Positions 22,967 to 34,095 of a stretch of DNA of 64,000 nt are shown in pieces; within the stretch, counting starts at the first letter, position 1; the number at the start of each line of letters is the position of its first letter. Position numbers and translations under genes: made by a program. This stretch comes from Sarocladium kiliense (taxonomy: Eukaryota; Ascomycota; Sordariomycetes; Hypocreales; Sarocladiaceae): the NCBI GenBank assembly GCA_030734395.1, contig JAUZTG010000029.1, forward strand, positions 2,666,001 to 2,730,000. Direction: 5' to 3'. The notes under the pieces are model-generated. The model did not search any database. It was given only the letters and a program-made list of their open reading frames with translations, and was not told where the DNA came from.

Positions 22967-24802
22967 GATGATGAGAGGTCTTTGAATTGAAGAGAACTGA
23001 GATGTTTGTTATTACATGTTTGGAAGATGACAAGTATTAATAACCTATTGGCAAGGAAAGATGTCACGTCACCAAGTACGACTCTACTGGAGAGTGTGGG
23101 GACTCCCACACGTGACCCTGTACTAACATATATACCGTGCAGCATACTCTACTATATTATAATCAATTGCCAATAGAAGATAATATAAATTTATATAAGT
23201 TTATAATTAATAATAGAAAGTAATTAATTTATAATATTATATAATTAAAATAATAATACTTAAATATAAATACATTTTATAATTTTATTAATTTATTTTT
23301 GTTTTTTAAAAATAAATATAATGAAGAATAAAATATTATATAATCTTAATATTATAATATATTTTATTAAGACTAGTTTTTAATATGTGTTATTAAAATT
23401 ATATATTAATATTTTGTTTAATATATAATAAATTAAATATAAAATATAAAAATAAGTTTCTTTTAAAAATATAATAATTATTATTATATATATTATAAAA
23501 TATATTAAGAAACTTATATATTATGGTTTAAATAAAATAATAATATAATATAAAAAAAAATTATAAAGGAGGGAAGGAAGGTAAGCGGCGGGCACCAGAA
23601 CAACATTGTTGGGCAAGGCGCTCGCCATGTTCATTCCCGTCGTTCCCCGGAAGATGAGATTTCACTTCACAGCTTATGCTCAGCGGAGGGAACCAAACCC
23701 TCTGTCCCCCGCGAGCTATAGTTGTATATACCGAATTCATAGATCTTAATCTGGTGATAGGCCTTCTCTGGCTACTATCTGGCGGATATCTCCTGCATCA
23801 TCTTATCGTCGGAACTGAACGACGCTGCTTAATGCTTCGCGCCCGTTCACATGTCTCCTCGTTTCTTTGTCCTATGTTCCTGCATTGAACTCTTCACTCG
23901 TCGAGGCATTTCTTCTAGAATTCCGGGCCCTGCTCCATGCGTCTACTCGATGGCTTGGAAGAAAATTCATGCATCCGTCCAAGTGGTGTGAATCGTCGTC
24001 GACGCATCTACCCATGCACTTAAGAAGAAGTATTATCCTGTGAGATGCACGAAAATTGCACTGACTTTGCATGTTGCTAACTACCTCCAGCCAGCCCCTA
24101 CACAACGTCGCAGACGGCTGTGTGATATTTTGGTATGAGATGGTTGCCCAGCCTATCCGCCTTCTGATACTACTACTCGGTATGCTTCGAGGGAACCCCT
24201 GCCTGCCGCTGGCCCGCGCTCATTACATGTGCAGTGTGCCCTGTCATGTCAGTTGGCGCGACACGCTCGATAATCATTGGATCCCTAACGACAACAGCCT
24301 CGAGTTCTTTCAAGTACCCACACAGTGTAGGCGGCATGTCGCCGAGTCTCATCCACGACGGCGCACAATGCTCCTACCCTCATACGATCAAGCACTACAA
24401 ACGAGTCGGGAGGCACACGTCGTCCATGGGCCATTAGCCCGGTGCCCACTACATGCTGCAGCATAGCGCTGATCATCTGTTCATTCACATTACCGTCGAC
24501 CAATATTATTGGTGAGCAAACCCTCTTACTGGATGTTACAAATAGAGCAAGAGTTCTAGAAGCAAGTGTTGGAGACAGGCGGCCTCCGTTTTATGATAAA
24601 TCTACTAAGGAATGTACTCCATCAACATAGGGTAGTCATACTTGAATAGTTGGATACACTGGCACCAAGAAATGAACGTCTTCCTGTTCCTCGCGCAACC
24701 GGCCCATCGGATAGCCAATAGACTACAAGTCCCAAAAGGCGTCGTTAATCTGGTCCGCCGTAAGGAATGTAAGACCTATACTTTATTAGCGATGAGTCTG
24801 TT
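22967..24802. other. gene-free region containing an AT-rich island
   Basis: Apart from the AT-rich island described separately, this stretch contains only short overlapping frames without family features. No tRNA or other RNA gene was recognised. Confidence 0.5.
23148..23568. repeat. extremely AT-rich island (~420 bp)
   Basis: For about 400 bp G and C make up only a few per cent, against near-even composition on both sides, with sharp edges. TA dinucleotides dominate. An 11-bp inverted repeat, ATAAGTTTCTT (23452-23462) and AAGAAACTTAT (23507-23517), lies inside. Candidate explanations are a fully RIP-degraded repeat remnant, a nuclear insertion of mitochondrial intergenic DNA, or a structural/origin-like element. 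No coding remnant is readable. Confidence 0.8.
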
Positions 24803-25365
24803 TTACCAGGTTTCCCGAGTGGACGTACAGCGGAACTTGCGGCTTGCCTGAGCGTAGGGGCCTCCAACCATATCGCAGTCAAAGTCGCCGGAGGGGAATG
24901 GGATACAGTGGCCATAGATATTACCGTCTCTGTCATTGACATCAGCACAGGGACCAACCAGGCGGGCGGGCACAACTTACAGCCCCCACATCTCGTAGCC
25001 GCGATCATCATAGATGGCTTCACAATGTCAGTTCAATGCTCGCCAAGGGATTCGATTTACTTACTATAGTGATACAGCGGATCGTCGCTGAAGTGCATCT
25101 CGAGCTGTGTGATCTCATGAATGGGGGCAAACTGCTTGCAGCCGTGGCCATCGCACCGGACGCCAATTTTGTCGCCGCTGGTGTCGCCTCTCTCTTCGAA
25201 GGACGCGGTTATCACAGAGGTCTCGCAGTTACCCTCTGCCTCGAAGGCTTGCCAATAGACCTTTGAGGGTTTGTCGATGTACGTGAACTCGACCCGGTAA
25301 AGGTCAAAATTGGCCATGATGCCGGGAATCGCCCAGGCGGCAATGAAGGGGAGGCTGAGACGCAT
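24803..25365 (-). CDS. small secreted protein, paralogue A of a local two-gene family
   Basis: Three exons, 25365..25065, 25017..24981 and 24929..24803 (introns gtaagt..gaag and gtaagt..gacag), give 154 aa. The N-terminus is a signal peptide ending near IMA|NFDLY. The mature protein has cysteines in NCETS, VRCDGHGCKQF, GHCIPFP, FDCD and KFRC. It shares with the gene at 33558-34095 the motifs NFD(L/I)Y, EMHFS(D/N)DP, YD(D/R)RxYxM and the GxC(I/L)PFP and RKFRC endings. The first intron position is also shared, right after the EMHFSxDP block. The family is not recognised by me. Secretion and cysteines suggest an extracellular or effector-type role (inference). Confidence 0.72.
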
Positions 25366-27446
25366 GTTGAGTAGAAGAGATAACTAGCAGAAGAGGATGA
25401 GGGGATGTGCTGGGGAGATGCTGGAGGAGAAGTGGAAGGAGAAGCTGATGGCAAGAGGGTAGGGAGAATAAAAGTTAACGATCATCGACGGTCTTTATAG
25501 AAATCGCCGCAGGTATCAGCTCGTCTGAATACTCCTTTACATCTCCGGCGCTTCCACAGACATCGCGCCTCGACAGGCCGTGTTATTGTCATCACGGGGC
25601 TGACGTCAAGCCAAGCGACGAAGGAGCGCGTATCATCCAATGGGAGGTAAGCGTATTCCCAAAATGGCACCGTATTACCCATTTCAGGGTAGAGTCGATG
25701 GGTTTTCTTTTGAAGGAAGCAAGGCTTAGTAGATTGTGATTGCCGCTTGGGGGCCGAGCGCTACTACGCCTCAACCGCAGAGACGGAAGTAACATTGCTT
25801 CTTCAAATCTGGCGGTAAGTGGTACATGGTGAACCCATCTCGAAATACCCGTTTTAACGCAGTCAAATGAGACTTGTTGGATGTTGGCTTCCTTATGCAG
25901 TAAGATCCGGTGTAACGAAATGCCTCGCGCGCCGCAGCACCTATTAATAGGCCCGAAGACCTCGCCAGTGATCTTGCCCCGTAGAGTACTCTCGTGGTTC
26001 GTTGTGTCTCCTTGATGCATACGGACTAGACCAGCCCGACCGAACAAGTGAGCTGCTAGAGAGATAGCGTCGCTGCCTTTGATAAAGCTGCGACGAACAT
26101 GGTGACGTTAAGTGACAGAAGCTGGGGATGGGGAAGTCGGTGGATGATAGATGAAAGATGTATTCCCCCTGCAGTATTGTTTGAAGGTGGTCAATCCAAA
26201 TTCAAGGACACGATCGACGAGACTCCTTCCTTTTATATGCATCTGTCGGTCGAGCATCTATCCCCTCAATTTCCCAATGGAGCATTCTGGTTCTAGATTC
26301 CGAGTTGGCTGTATTTGATACGGTCGTGTCTGTCTACTCGGCCTGTCTCTCTAAGCAGATTTCCAGGCAGGGACCAGTGGCGCCCGCAAATACTACGATC
26401 CTTGTTCTCGTAATCGTATTCAGCAGGATCCAGCCCCCGTTGAATCGGCGGTGAATACCATCTTCATTGTTCTGGTAGTGACGACATGTCAAGAGAAGAT
26501 CTCTGGAATCGCACAACATCTACGGTAATGTCCGGGAGGTAGCTTACATGGGTGCGGCGCTAGTCTGAATGTAGTAGGGTATGGCATTGATCGGGGGAGC
26601 TTGGTAAAAGGCGGATAATGCGCAGTCGTTGGTAGCTTAAACACGGACCCGCTTGGACATGCCACATTAGTCCGAAAGCGGTAATATATGGCATGCTTTG
26701 GGGAGGGATCTCCGGTCCGGTCCGGATCCTGCTGAGCGTGGCTTGGGGGCGGTGCTGACAAGCCAGATGCAGAGAGGATTTAGAGATTGGGATAAGGAAG
26801 AGATGATGGCATACCTGGATTGGAGCAAGGCAGAAGAGGGTCGGGTTCAGGTCCAAGTAGCTGCCAGGATGCCTATGGAACGGGCAGAAGAGAGGGCAGG
26901 CACCCGGCTTCCACGGAGAGGGATGCGTAAGATTTGGGAGGCAGTTGAAGCAGATATTGAGGAACAAGAGGCATTCTATTCAGATAGGCAGATTCAATAG
27001 CTATAAATTCAACGGCATTCCGGATCATAGGATTTGAATGCCATTTGTGGCAGCAGCCCCTGGGGACTGCAGTTGTGGTATTGCTAGCGGATTAATAGCC
27101 AGGCTATAAGAGGGCCTATTTGGCCCCGACTTCCCCCATCTGTTTATGCATGTCAATCCTGTACAAGACCAACTGATTGGCATCAGACACTCCGACGGAG
27201 TCGTCTTTTGTAACAACGCAGTGTTTACACGAAGATCGGTGTTTGGAATACGGACTCTGCACATCGGCAGGCCTAACAGGCAAGGCGAAATGGTTTCTCG
27301 TACCAGCTTTCCTACACGCACTATCTGTTTGTGATTCTCTCAGACTATCGGACAATGCTTCGCACCTATTAGGCTGTATCTACCTAGCGAAAAGCAAAAC
27401 AGTAGTTCTACTATGAGACTGGCTTCAAGTTTGGATGAAGTACCAT
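25366..27446. other. gene-poor region
   Basis: It holds the promoter of small secreted gene A and the 3' flank of the transcription-factor-domain gene. Other than the possible relic frame at 26698-27000, no supported feature is seen; the 151-codon minus frame at 25592-26047 lacks any family signature. Confidence 0.5.
26698..27000 (+). CDS. short charged ORF, possible gene relic
   Basis: The 100-codon frame contains WDKEEMMAYLDWSKAEEGRV and ends IWEAVEADIEEQEAFYSD, a helical, charged sequence that looks like real protein rather than noise. There is no upstream exon, signal peptide or recognisable domain, and the region is otherwise gene-poor. It may be a fragment of a dispersed fungal gene family or of a transposon-encoded protein. 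Confidence 0.28.
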   Translation: MGRDLRSGPDPAERGLGAVLTSQMQRGFRDWDKEEMMAYLDWSKAEEGRVQVQVAARMPMERAEERAGTRLPRRGMRKIWEAVEADIEEQEAFYSDRQIQ

Positions 27447-29061
27447 CTATAGCTGCCTGAACACCGCGTCAAGTTGTTCCTTCTGACAGGCGGGAAAGTA
27501 CAGATAAAGTTCTAATCTTTTCTCAACTGTCTCTTTGAAGACATCTTTCTGGGCAATCTCTCCCTTTTTACTTGTACTGTTTGGGCGAGCTCCCATGAAA
27601 AGAGGAATTACAAGTTCCCTGATCATATCTTGGAACCAATGCTTTTCGGGAAAAGACACTTCCGACATGGCGCCTGAGAAGAGGGTCCAGAGAAGGAGGT
27701 CGCCAGAAAGGCCGTCCTCTTGGGATGGGATGCTCCAAGCGAGGAGTTTCTGCAGTCTCGCCGCTGGGATCTGGGCAGCAAGAGGTGGACCCCAGGTAGA
27801 GGTGCTTCCCAATAGCACTATTAAGGCTGTGAGGCATATGCATTGGTCCCTTGCCGAGGAGCAATCGAAGGAGAGTTGATGTAATCGAAGCGAAAGTCTT
27901 TGGTGGCGCCGGAAGAGCCATTGTTCGAGCTCATTGTTCACGGTACGGGTCTCCCAGACCATGTCTGCGATGCGTGCGTGTTCAACAACGCTTTGAAGAA
28001 CCCTTTTAAGCTGCTCATCCAATGCTTCGCCGATTAACTTCCTTCCCAGACGAGAAAAGGCGTCCTCGAATGACTCTAGGTCGATATCACTTATGGAATC
28101 GGGCGCTTGAGGAAGAGTCCAGGAGGAGAGAAGAACAGGGCGCTTCCCATGACTGATGGCGAGATATTTATCAGCCAACAAGGGCACAATCAAGGAGGTA
28201 CGGGTCGAATCTGCCCCACCCTCCCTGCTCCTCGACCAGGCGGCAGAGTGTTCCCAGGTGTGTTCGAGAAGCTTGCAGGGATTCCTGTTCCCTTGCTGCT
28301 GCAAGCGCATGTAAGTTGGGGATTTTCTCCCACAGGCTGGGTGAGCCGTTCCACATCTCAGCTATGGCAAGCGAGTAGATTGAGATTAATAACCAGTCAT
28401 CGACCACGGGAGCAGCGTCTGATAGCCGCAGACGCAGCTGCTGAAGCGCTTTCTCGAGGAACATCTCCGGTGGTTTTCCACCGTCCCGCATGCCAGTCGT
28501 CCACGCTAGCAGACTCGAACCGTATCCGAGCGTCGCGTACATGAGGACAGCGTCGTCGATGCACCGGCGCTGCCGCTCCTCCATGATGCGGTCGTGGCGG
28601 GTCACGAGATTTTGAGAGCGGAGGGAGGGCGGCGCGAACCCTTCGGCTAGAAAGATCCACCTCGACCAGGCGTCAAAAGTGCATCTCAGAAGTACGTGGT
28701 TCCCGGCGTCTGCCCCGGCCACAGTGCTGTGGAATGGGTCGGAGGGATTGTGCATGGGGTACTGGCTCGGGAGACGGGGCTCATGATGGCGGGGTTCAGC
28801 TTCTCCCGCATCGATAGTTCGCTGCCGGCTCCCCATTCCCCGTTCACCGTGGTCGGCCGGTTGGTCTGGCGGGTGTGCTAAGAAGGTACGAGGAGACCAA
28901 GCACGCCGGCCTCCCCCTCTCCGGGCCCTTTCGGTACTTCGACGGGTTCGCTGCACATAGCTCAGGATCCTGGCGTTTTCGCGAGGAGCGCTCCGTACAA
29001 GCCCTTGGGACGACACAGTCTTGTTAACGAAGAGAAAATCGTGGATCCTGTTGTTTGACAT
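27447..29061 (-). CDS. fungal transcription-factor-domain protein without zinc cluster; frame break or atypical intron
   Basis: The first part (from MSNNRIHDFLFVN, 29061) carries the FVNKTVSSQG...SYVQRTRRSTERAR motif that opens many fungal proteins with a C-terminal regulatory domain but no Zn2Cys6 cluster. It runs to FDPYLLDCALVG. The expected continuation, DKYLAISHGKRPVLLSSW, lies one frame over, so a single base at about 28173 (GGC-T-GAT) interrupts the frame. The rest runs to 27447 and ends DAVFRQL. Alternatively a 50-nt intron (gtacct..catcag, 28200..28151) restores the frame but deletes the family-like GDKYLA segment. With either solution the protein is about 520-540 aa. A regulator-like role is inferred from the domain. 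Confidence 0.6.
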
Positions 29062-30040
29062 CCTCGTCAAGATGTACCTGGACGCGGGAAAGTGAGTGAG
29101 CATCAATCCACGCCCTGTCCTGATCCTTCGCAGGGCTTTTCTTTGAACATGAAGGCGGTTGGTATTGGTGCCTTAGGCATCATTGCTGACAAGGTCGGGA
29201 CGGTGTGTCTGCTTTTCGTGAGCAGGAGACACGCAGTCACCGTCTGCTGGGACGAGAGATGTCCGATCACCCACCAAAAGCAAGAGATGGAGCTCCGCGA
29301 GTGTATTGGGCTAGTAACCCACTCTCTCGTCTTTGTCAATCCCGATGATCGAGACAGCGGCTTATGAAGACTCTGTAAAGCCTCGACTAACTCAGGAGCC
29401 ACGAACAACCTGCCTGCGACCGTGGCTTCGGGCATCACTCTGACCTATCAGAGGCGCACACTCCACAACCCAAGACAAGAATGAAGAAGTCGGCTACGAG
29501 AAACGGGAAATCTCGACTCTATACTCGTTAGTCATGGTCTTGGAAATATTATAACATAATTCTTCATGGTGCCCTGCGGTCTGTGGGATTCTCGTAAGAC
29601 TGCCTCACCAGTGGGATTGATGGCAGGATGATAGCCTCGGAACGCCTGATTCGACAAGGGCTCTTCTATTCACAGTCATTCCGCAGGAATGAGCGGCTAC
29701 TGATAATTAGACTAGCCGCGAGCAATCATCGGCGCTCTTCAGCCTGCGCACCAGCCACATGACTTGACTGCACACTGAGTATAGTGATGGTGACCCCGAG
29801 TACCGACTCGGGGAATATTCCGTAACTTAAACATGTGGCTAAGCTTGGGGCTGCGCCACATGCACCTGTGGCGTTGTGCTCAGGACAGATCTCTGGGGTA
29901 GGGACCGATAAGATAAGGGTGGGACCCACCTTCACTTAACGGGGTCGAGGTGGGCGCGAAGTAAACAGTCCAACCGACCGCGACGACAAAGTCCGAAGGG
30001 AACAATTGCGACAAGACGCACCACGACGCTCATACTCAAT
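29062..30040. promoter_or_regulatory. divergent intergenic region
   Basis: This lies between the transcription-factor-domain gene (-) and the kinetochore gene (+) and must hold both promoters. Overlapping short frames at 29092-29438 show no features and are not called. Confidence 0.5.
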
Positions 30041-30798
30041 ATGACGGCCGACTCTCTCGGATCACTGGCCCAGCGCAAGATTGAGCTGCAGTCACCAGAG
30101 GACCTCAGCTACCTCATTGCCAACGTCCGCGCAGCAGCTGCAACACGGTTGAACGAGGCGTTCCCCCATGTCGACGGCCAAGCAGGAGAAGATGATCTCC
30201 GAGATGAAATCGAAAGACTCGTGAATGAGGTGCGTTCGACCTTCGAAGACCTAGAATCTTCGTTCGAAAAAAAAAAAAAAAAAAAAAAAAAGATCAGGCA
30301 GCTAACACACTGGCGCAGTACATCGACAGTACATTCTCCCTTGCCGCTCCTAACCTCACAATCAACGGCCTCCCCGTCCCCTCCTCCTCTATATCATCCT
30401 CCAAAACCGACTCCGAACCAATCTACGAACCCTTCGACACCCGCAAACGCCGTCGCCTCGCCGACCTGACCACCCAAGAAGAGAAGCTCCTCGAAGAAGT
30501 TGCCTCGCTGAAGCGCTCTGTCCCAGCCCTAGCAGCTACGAGGCGCGACAACGCGCTCACAGACGCGTTGAACAGAGATGATGAGGATCTGAGGAAGAGG
30601 CTTGAGGAGGTGAAGGAGGAGGCGCAAGAGGAGGGTGCCATGTTGGATGTGCTGGAGAGGCAGGAAGGGGTAGAGGAGGGTTGGAGGGGGGCCGTTGAGG
30701 GGTTGGGGAGGTTGAAGAGAGAGATGCCGGCTGTTGTGGCGAAGATGGAGCGGGCGAGGGTGGCTGGAGAGTATGTTGTCACCGGAGGGAGATCGTGA
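30041..30798 (+). CDS. MIS14: MIND kinetochore complex subunit MIS14/NSL1
   Basis: Exons 30041..30229 and 30319..30798 encode 222 aa. The N-terminal QRKIELQSPEDLSYLIANVRAAA followed by RLVNEYIDSTFSLAAPNLTINGLPV is the signature of Mis14/Nsl1. The C-terminal half is a long charged coiled coil, as expected for a rod-like MIND subunit. MIND (Mtw1/Nnf1/Nsl1/Dsn1) links centromeric CENP-C to the Ndc80 complex at the outer kinetochore. The intron (gtgcgt..gcgcag, branch gctaac) contains a 25-base poly-A run. Translating through it gives a false lysine run, and splicing it restores RLVNE-YIDSTF. Confidence 0.85.
30267..30291. repeat. poly-A homopolymer (25 A) inside the MIS14 intron
   Basis: Twenty-five consecutive adenines lie between donor and branch site of the only intron of the kinetochore gene. 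They lie outside the coding sequence when spliced. Confidence 0.9.
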
Positions 30799-31179
30799 AG
30801 AGGTTGCGGGGACTGGTTTGGCGTTACATGTGTTTGTTGGTATATCGGTCGGTAACGGGCGTTGGGATGAAGGTTTCTGGGAGATATCCAAGTGATTGAG
30901 TCATGATTTCGGTGCACTCGGAGCCGTCGTACATATCAGAGTCAATGGAACGAAAAAAAAAAAAAAAAACTTCACGCGAGTAGACATGGGTTTACCGTGT
31001 CTGATATGATGAAATCACATGGCATGTATTCTTCTGCGCTTTTTCTATCAAGAGACCTCCTTCAGATCGCTCGCTCACTACTCCACACACCATTCGCCGC
31101 CCAGCTCCAAACTTCACACGCCCATCCCTGTTCTTTTACTTTTCTCAATCAATTTGCTCAATTCCAGTGTTGTAGGCAT
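30799..31179. other. intergenic, converging 3' ends, with second poly-A tract
   Basis: This is the 3' flank of MIS14 (+) and of the SEC14-type gene (-). It contains a 17-base poly-A run at 30953-30969 and nothing else that I can support. Confidence 0.6.
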
Positions 31180-32379
31180 CTACGCAGCAGCGGGCTGCTT
31201 AGCCCCGTCCGTCGCGGGGACAGTCTCGGTCTCCGGGCCAGTGGTGACCTCAGGCTTCTCAATCTCAGCGGGCTTGTTCTCGATCGTGGCGTCAGCAGCT
31301 GGGGCTGCCTCCTTCTTGATCTCGCGCTTCGCAGGCTTGGCCCACTCAGCCTCGCGCCACGGGCCAGCATCGCTGTTCTCGCAGCCACCAGGGCACTCGC
31401 AGGTACCGCCGAACTGCTTGGGGAGGTTCTCGGCAGGGATTTGCTTGAGGACCTCAGACTGGTAACCGCTGCCAAGGACGTGGATCTTCTGCACGGTGAC
31501 GGGGTCGAGCCAGCCCTTGACAACACCCCAGACGGTGGAGAAGCCCCAGGGGGCGTTGATAAGGTACATCTTGCCGAGACGCTCGGGGTAGTAGTTCTGG
31601 GAGATGACGGAGGCCTGGCGGACGTAGGAGTAGACCTGGGGAACACGGGTGATGGCGACGCCCTTGAGGTCGATGATAGAGCAGCAGGTCTCGAGGAGGT
31701 GACCGGCTTTGCGGGAGCAGGCGGGGAGACGGGGGTCGGCGACGCGCTCGTACTCGACGGCGAGGTTGTTGAGCATACGCTCGCTGGTGGTGATCTTGTA
31801 CATGGCAGTCAGGTCGATACCGCCGAGGGTCTCGATGTAGATTGGGCGGCCATCCTGATCTGGGTCAGTATTGGGATGCAGGCGTGTCGAGGGATGGCAG
31901 CGCTTGCTCATACCTTGTCAGTCTTGTGGTAGAATTGCTTGTAGTACTCGGCAAGGTCCTTCTTCTCGGGGTATTCCCAGGTGGCGGCGAGGGTATCGAG
32001 GTCAATATCCTTGCGCCACTTCTCTGTGTCGATAAACCTGGAGCAAATTGGGTCAGCTGAAGGCTCGTTTGCGGTATGGCGTATGGAAGATGCTTACATC
32101 TGCTTGGAGGCGTTGACATCAAACTTGCGGGCGCGGAGGAATCTCAGCTGGAGAAGCACATGTCAGTACAGAAAAGAGGATAGCAGCGTCATTCTCGAGA
32201 GGGGCACCAACCATGGTCAGAGTATCGAGACGCTCGGTATATCCCTCAGCCTCAAGCATCAACCGCAGCTGGTGAACCTGGGCGATGTGCTGCTCGGTCA
32301 GAGCACCAGGGTGACCGGGCTGCGGGTCAGGAGCCTGGGTAGGGAAGTCATAGTCGTCGTACTTGGGGTCGAGATCCAT
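31180..32379 (-). CDS. SEC14-type phosphatidylinositol/phosphatidylcholine transfer protein (CRAL-TRIO)
   Basis: Four exons, 32379..32212, 32147..32098, 32037..31914 and 31854..31180, encode 338 aa. The CRAL-TRIO-N part reads LRFLRARKFDVNASKQMFIDTEKWRKDIDLD across two introns. The lipid-binding domain follows with DGRPIYIETLGGID, IIDLKGVAITRV, YPERLGKMYLINAPWGFSTVW and LPKQFGGTCECPGGC, the classic Sec14 order. Sec14 proteins exchange PI and PC and stimulate PI4P synthesis at the Golgi, and are essential for secretion in yeast. The Ala/Glu/Pro-rich C-terminal tail of about 60 residues is a filamentous-fungus extension of no known role. Confidence 0.92.
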
Positions 32380-33557
32380 GGTGGCGGTCTGGAGGGGTTC
32401 GAAGAGGAGTAGCAAGCAAGTTAGATGCGATGTAGGTTATGTATTGATTCGATTGGGAGGTGAATGGCGATGGGGGTATCTCTTTCGTGGGAAATGTACG
32501 GAGAAGAGAAGGAGATGAGAGAGATATGAAGCTCGCTACGATGGCTGGCGGATCCAAGGGGCGGTGGGACAACGACGAGATGATGTTTGGTTGCCCCTCG
32601 ACGACGACCGGGGCCCGGGCCAGCCTGCTAAACCCTTAGGGGGCGAAATTTGGTGGGACCCCTCAGGTGAAGGAGCGCCTCCAACGGCCACTGAGGCGCG
32701 GGGACAGCGCTGAGGCCAATGGAGGTGTACGATCTGCTCCAGGGGTCTGGGGTGAAGAGATTTAGGGTCCTGGATGGAATCACATGTGAAGGCGATGATA
32801 TAATTTCTCGTTGATTTGTGAGGCGATTGCAAGTTATTGGAGGAAATCTTTGTCCAGGGAAGAGATTCACACGCATTCCGGTATTACAGACCACCTACGT
32901 TACTTCACCTGGCTACAGCCCTTCAGAGGCTGCGTACACGCTACTGACATCATCCACGCAAGCACACCAAAAGCAATGGATTGCGGGTGCCTGAGTTCAA
33001 TGAGGTAGCAAACGCCACCACAGACTTCCACTCTCTTTACTCCATCAGGCAATTACCATTCAGTAAGTTGGAACGTGGTGAAGCCAGTCTCTTGCCATCT
33101 CGAGGCTGCGTCATAGGGCACGCACTGCCTTGTAGTCTAGGTTTGACGATTTGTTGACGAGATCATCTCGCCAACGATGCTGCTTATATTCGGCTTTCCA
33201 CTCTTCAGGAAGGTAGCATGATAGATCTTGGACCGAAAAGCCCGTACGAGAGGCTTCCTGGCGAGGAGACACCTTGGCCAGGAGCCAAGTCATGTGATCT
33301 ATCACGTGACCAGAAACATTCTGGTATAAGTGCAACACTTGGAGGTCTCTCTTGTGTCAGGCCGGAAGATTTACTGAAAGTCTTGATGAATATCATGATA
33401 ATGTGAGCTCTATGGGCCATGTAGCTATGCAAGAAGTCGAAGAGTAAAGCAGTATGCGTTGTGATGAGCCAGGCTTGTGTGAAGCTGACCCTTGAGGATG
33501 GGTCTCGAAAGATGAACCAACACCGAAGAGAGACGACATTTTCGAATCTGTCAAGTC
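32380..33557. other. intergenic
   Basis: It contains the promoter of the SEC14-type gene (pyrimidine-rich on the minus strand near 32400-32560) and the 3' flank of small secreted gene B. No gene is supported. Confidence 0.55.
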
Positions 33558-34095
33558 TTAGTTACCTGCCTCAATCTGAGGAACATTGAGATGTGTTAGG
33601 CACCGGAACTTCCTGACACCGTCGTAGATGACCTGGCCACGGTTGCACGAGTAGCTGTTCGCCGGAAAGGGCAGGCAGTTACCGTAGACCTGTCCATCAG
33701 TGCCATACATGTCGTAGTTCCTGTCGCGGTAGATAGCTAAAGCTTCATGTTAGCCTCCTGATTTGTCTAATAGATAACGTTATGCAACTCGTCTTGTTGA
33801 AGTGGCATAGAGGGTCGTTTGAGAAGTGCATTTCCAGCTCCTCAATGTCCGTCACAGCACTGCCATCGAAGCAGCCGCCCTTGCAACGGAATCCGGTCCT
33901 AGAGCTGACATCACTTCTGCTGAAGTAGTTCTTTGAGTTCTCAACATCAGAGCAACTTGGGTCATTGGAGTAGATGCTCCATGTCTCGTGGGCGTCGCCC
34001 ACCGGAGTGGCTCCAGACTCTTGGCCTAGGTAGATGTCGAAGTTGGCTGTGGCAACGGTGGCGCAGGAGATGAGAAAAGTGGCGGAGAACTTCAT
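33558..34095 (-). CDS. small secreted protein, paralogue B of a local two-gene family
   Basis: Exons 34095..33789 and 33736..33558 encode 161 aa. The intron has a weak donor (gttgca) but a good branch/acceptor (ggctaaca..ctttag) and an insertion point matching intron 1 of paralogue A. Signal peptide MKFSATFLISCATVATA is followed by NFDIYLGQ. Conserved blocks shared with the gene at 24803-25365 are FRCKGGC, IEELEMHFSNDPLCHF, IYRDRNYDMYG, YGNCLPFP and VRKFRC. The second intron of A is absent here. Mature protein has about eight cysteines. Function is unknown. The pair is most likely an old tandem-type duplication now separated by four genes, and an extracellular role is inferred. Confidence 0.72.

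Noticed and set aside
25592..26047. 151-codon minus-strand frame
   Set aside because: No recognisable motif and no flanking exon; isolated in gene-poor DNA.
26560..26967. 135-codon minus-strand frame opposite the possible relic ORF
   Set aside because: Pro/His/Cys-rich shadow of the better-looking plus-strand frame at 26698-27000.
29092..29438. Overlapping frames on both strands between the TF-domain gene and MIS14
   Set aside because: Each is the mirror of the other, lacks motifs and lies in a divergent promoter region.
30230..30469. Lysine-run extension of the kinetochore protein reading through the poly-A tract
   Set aside because: Splicing the 89-nt intron restores the conserved RLVNEYIDSTFSLAAPNLTINGLPV-type core, so the run is intronic.
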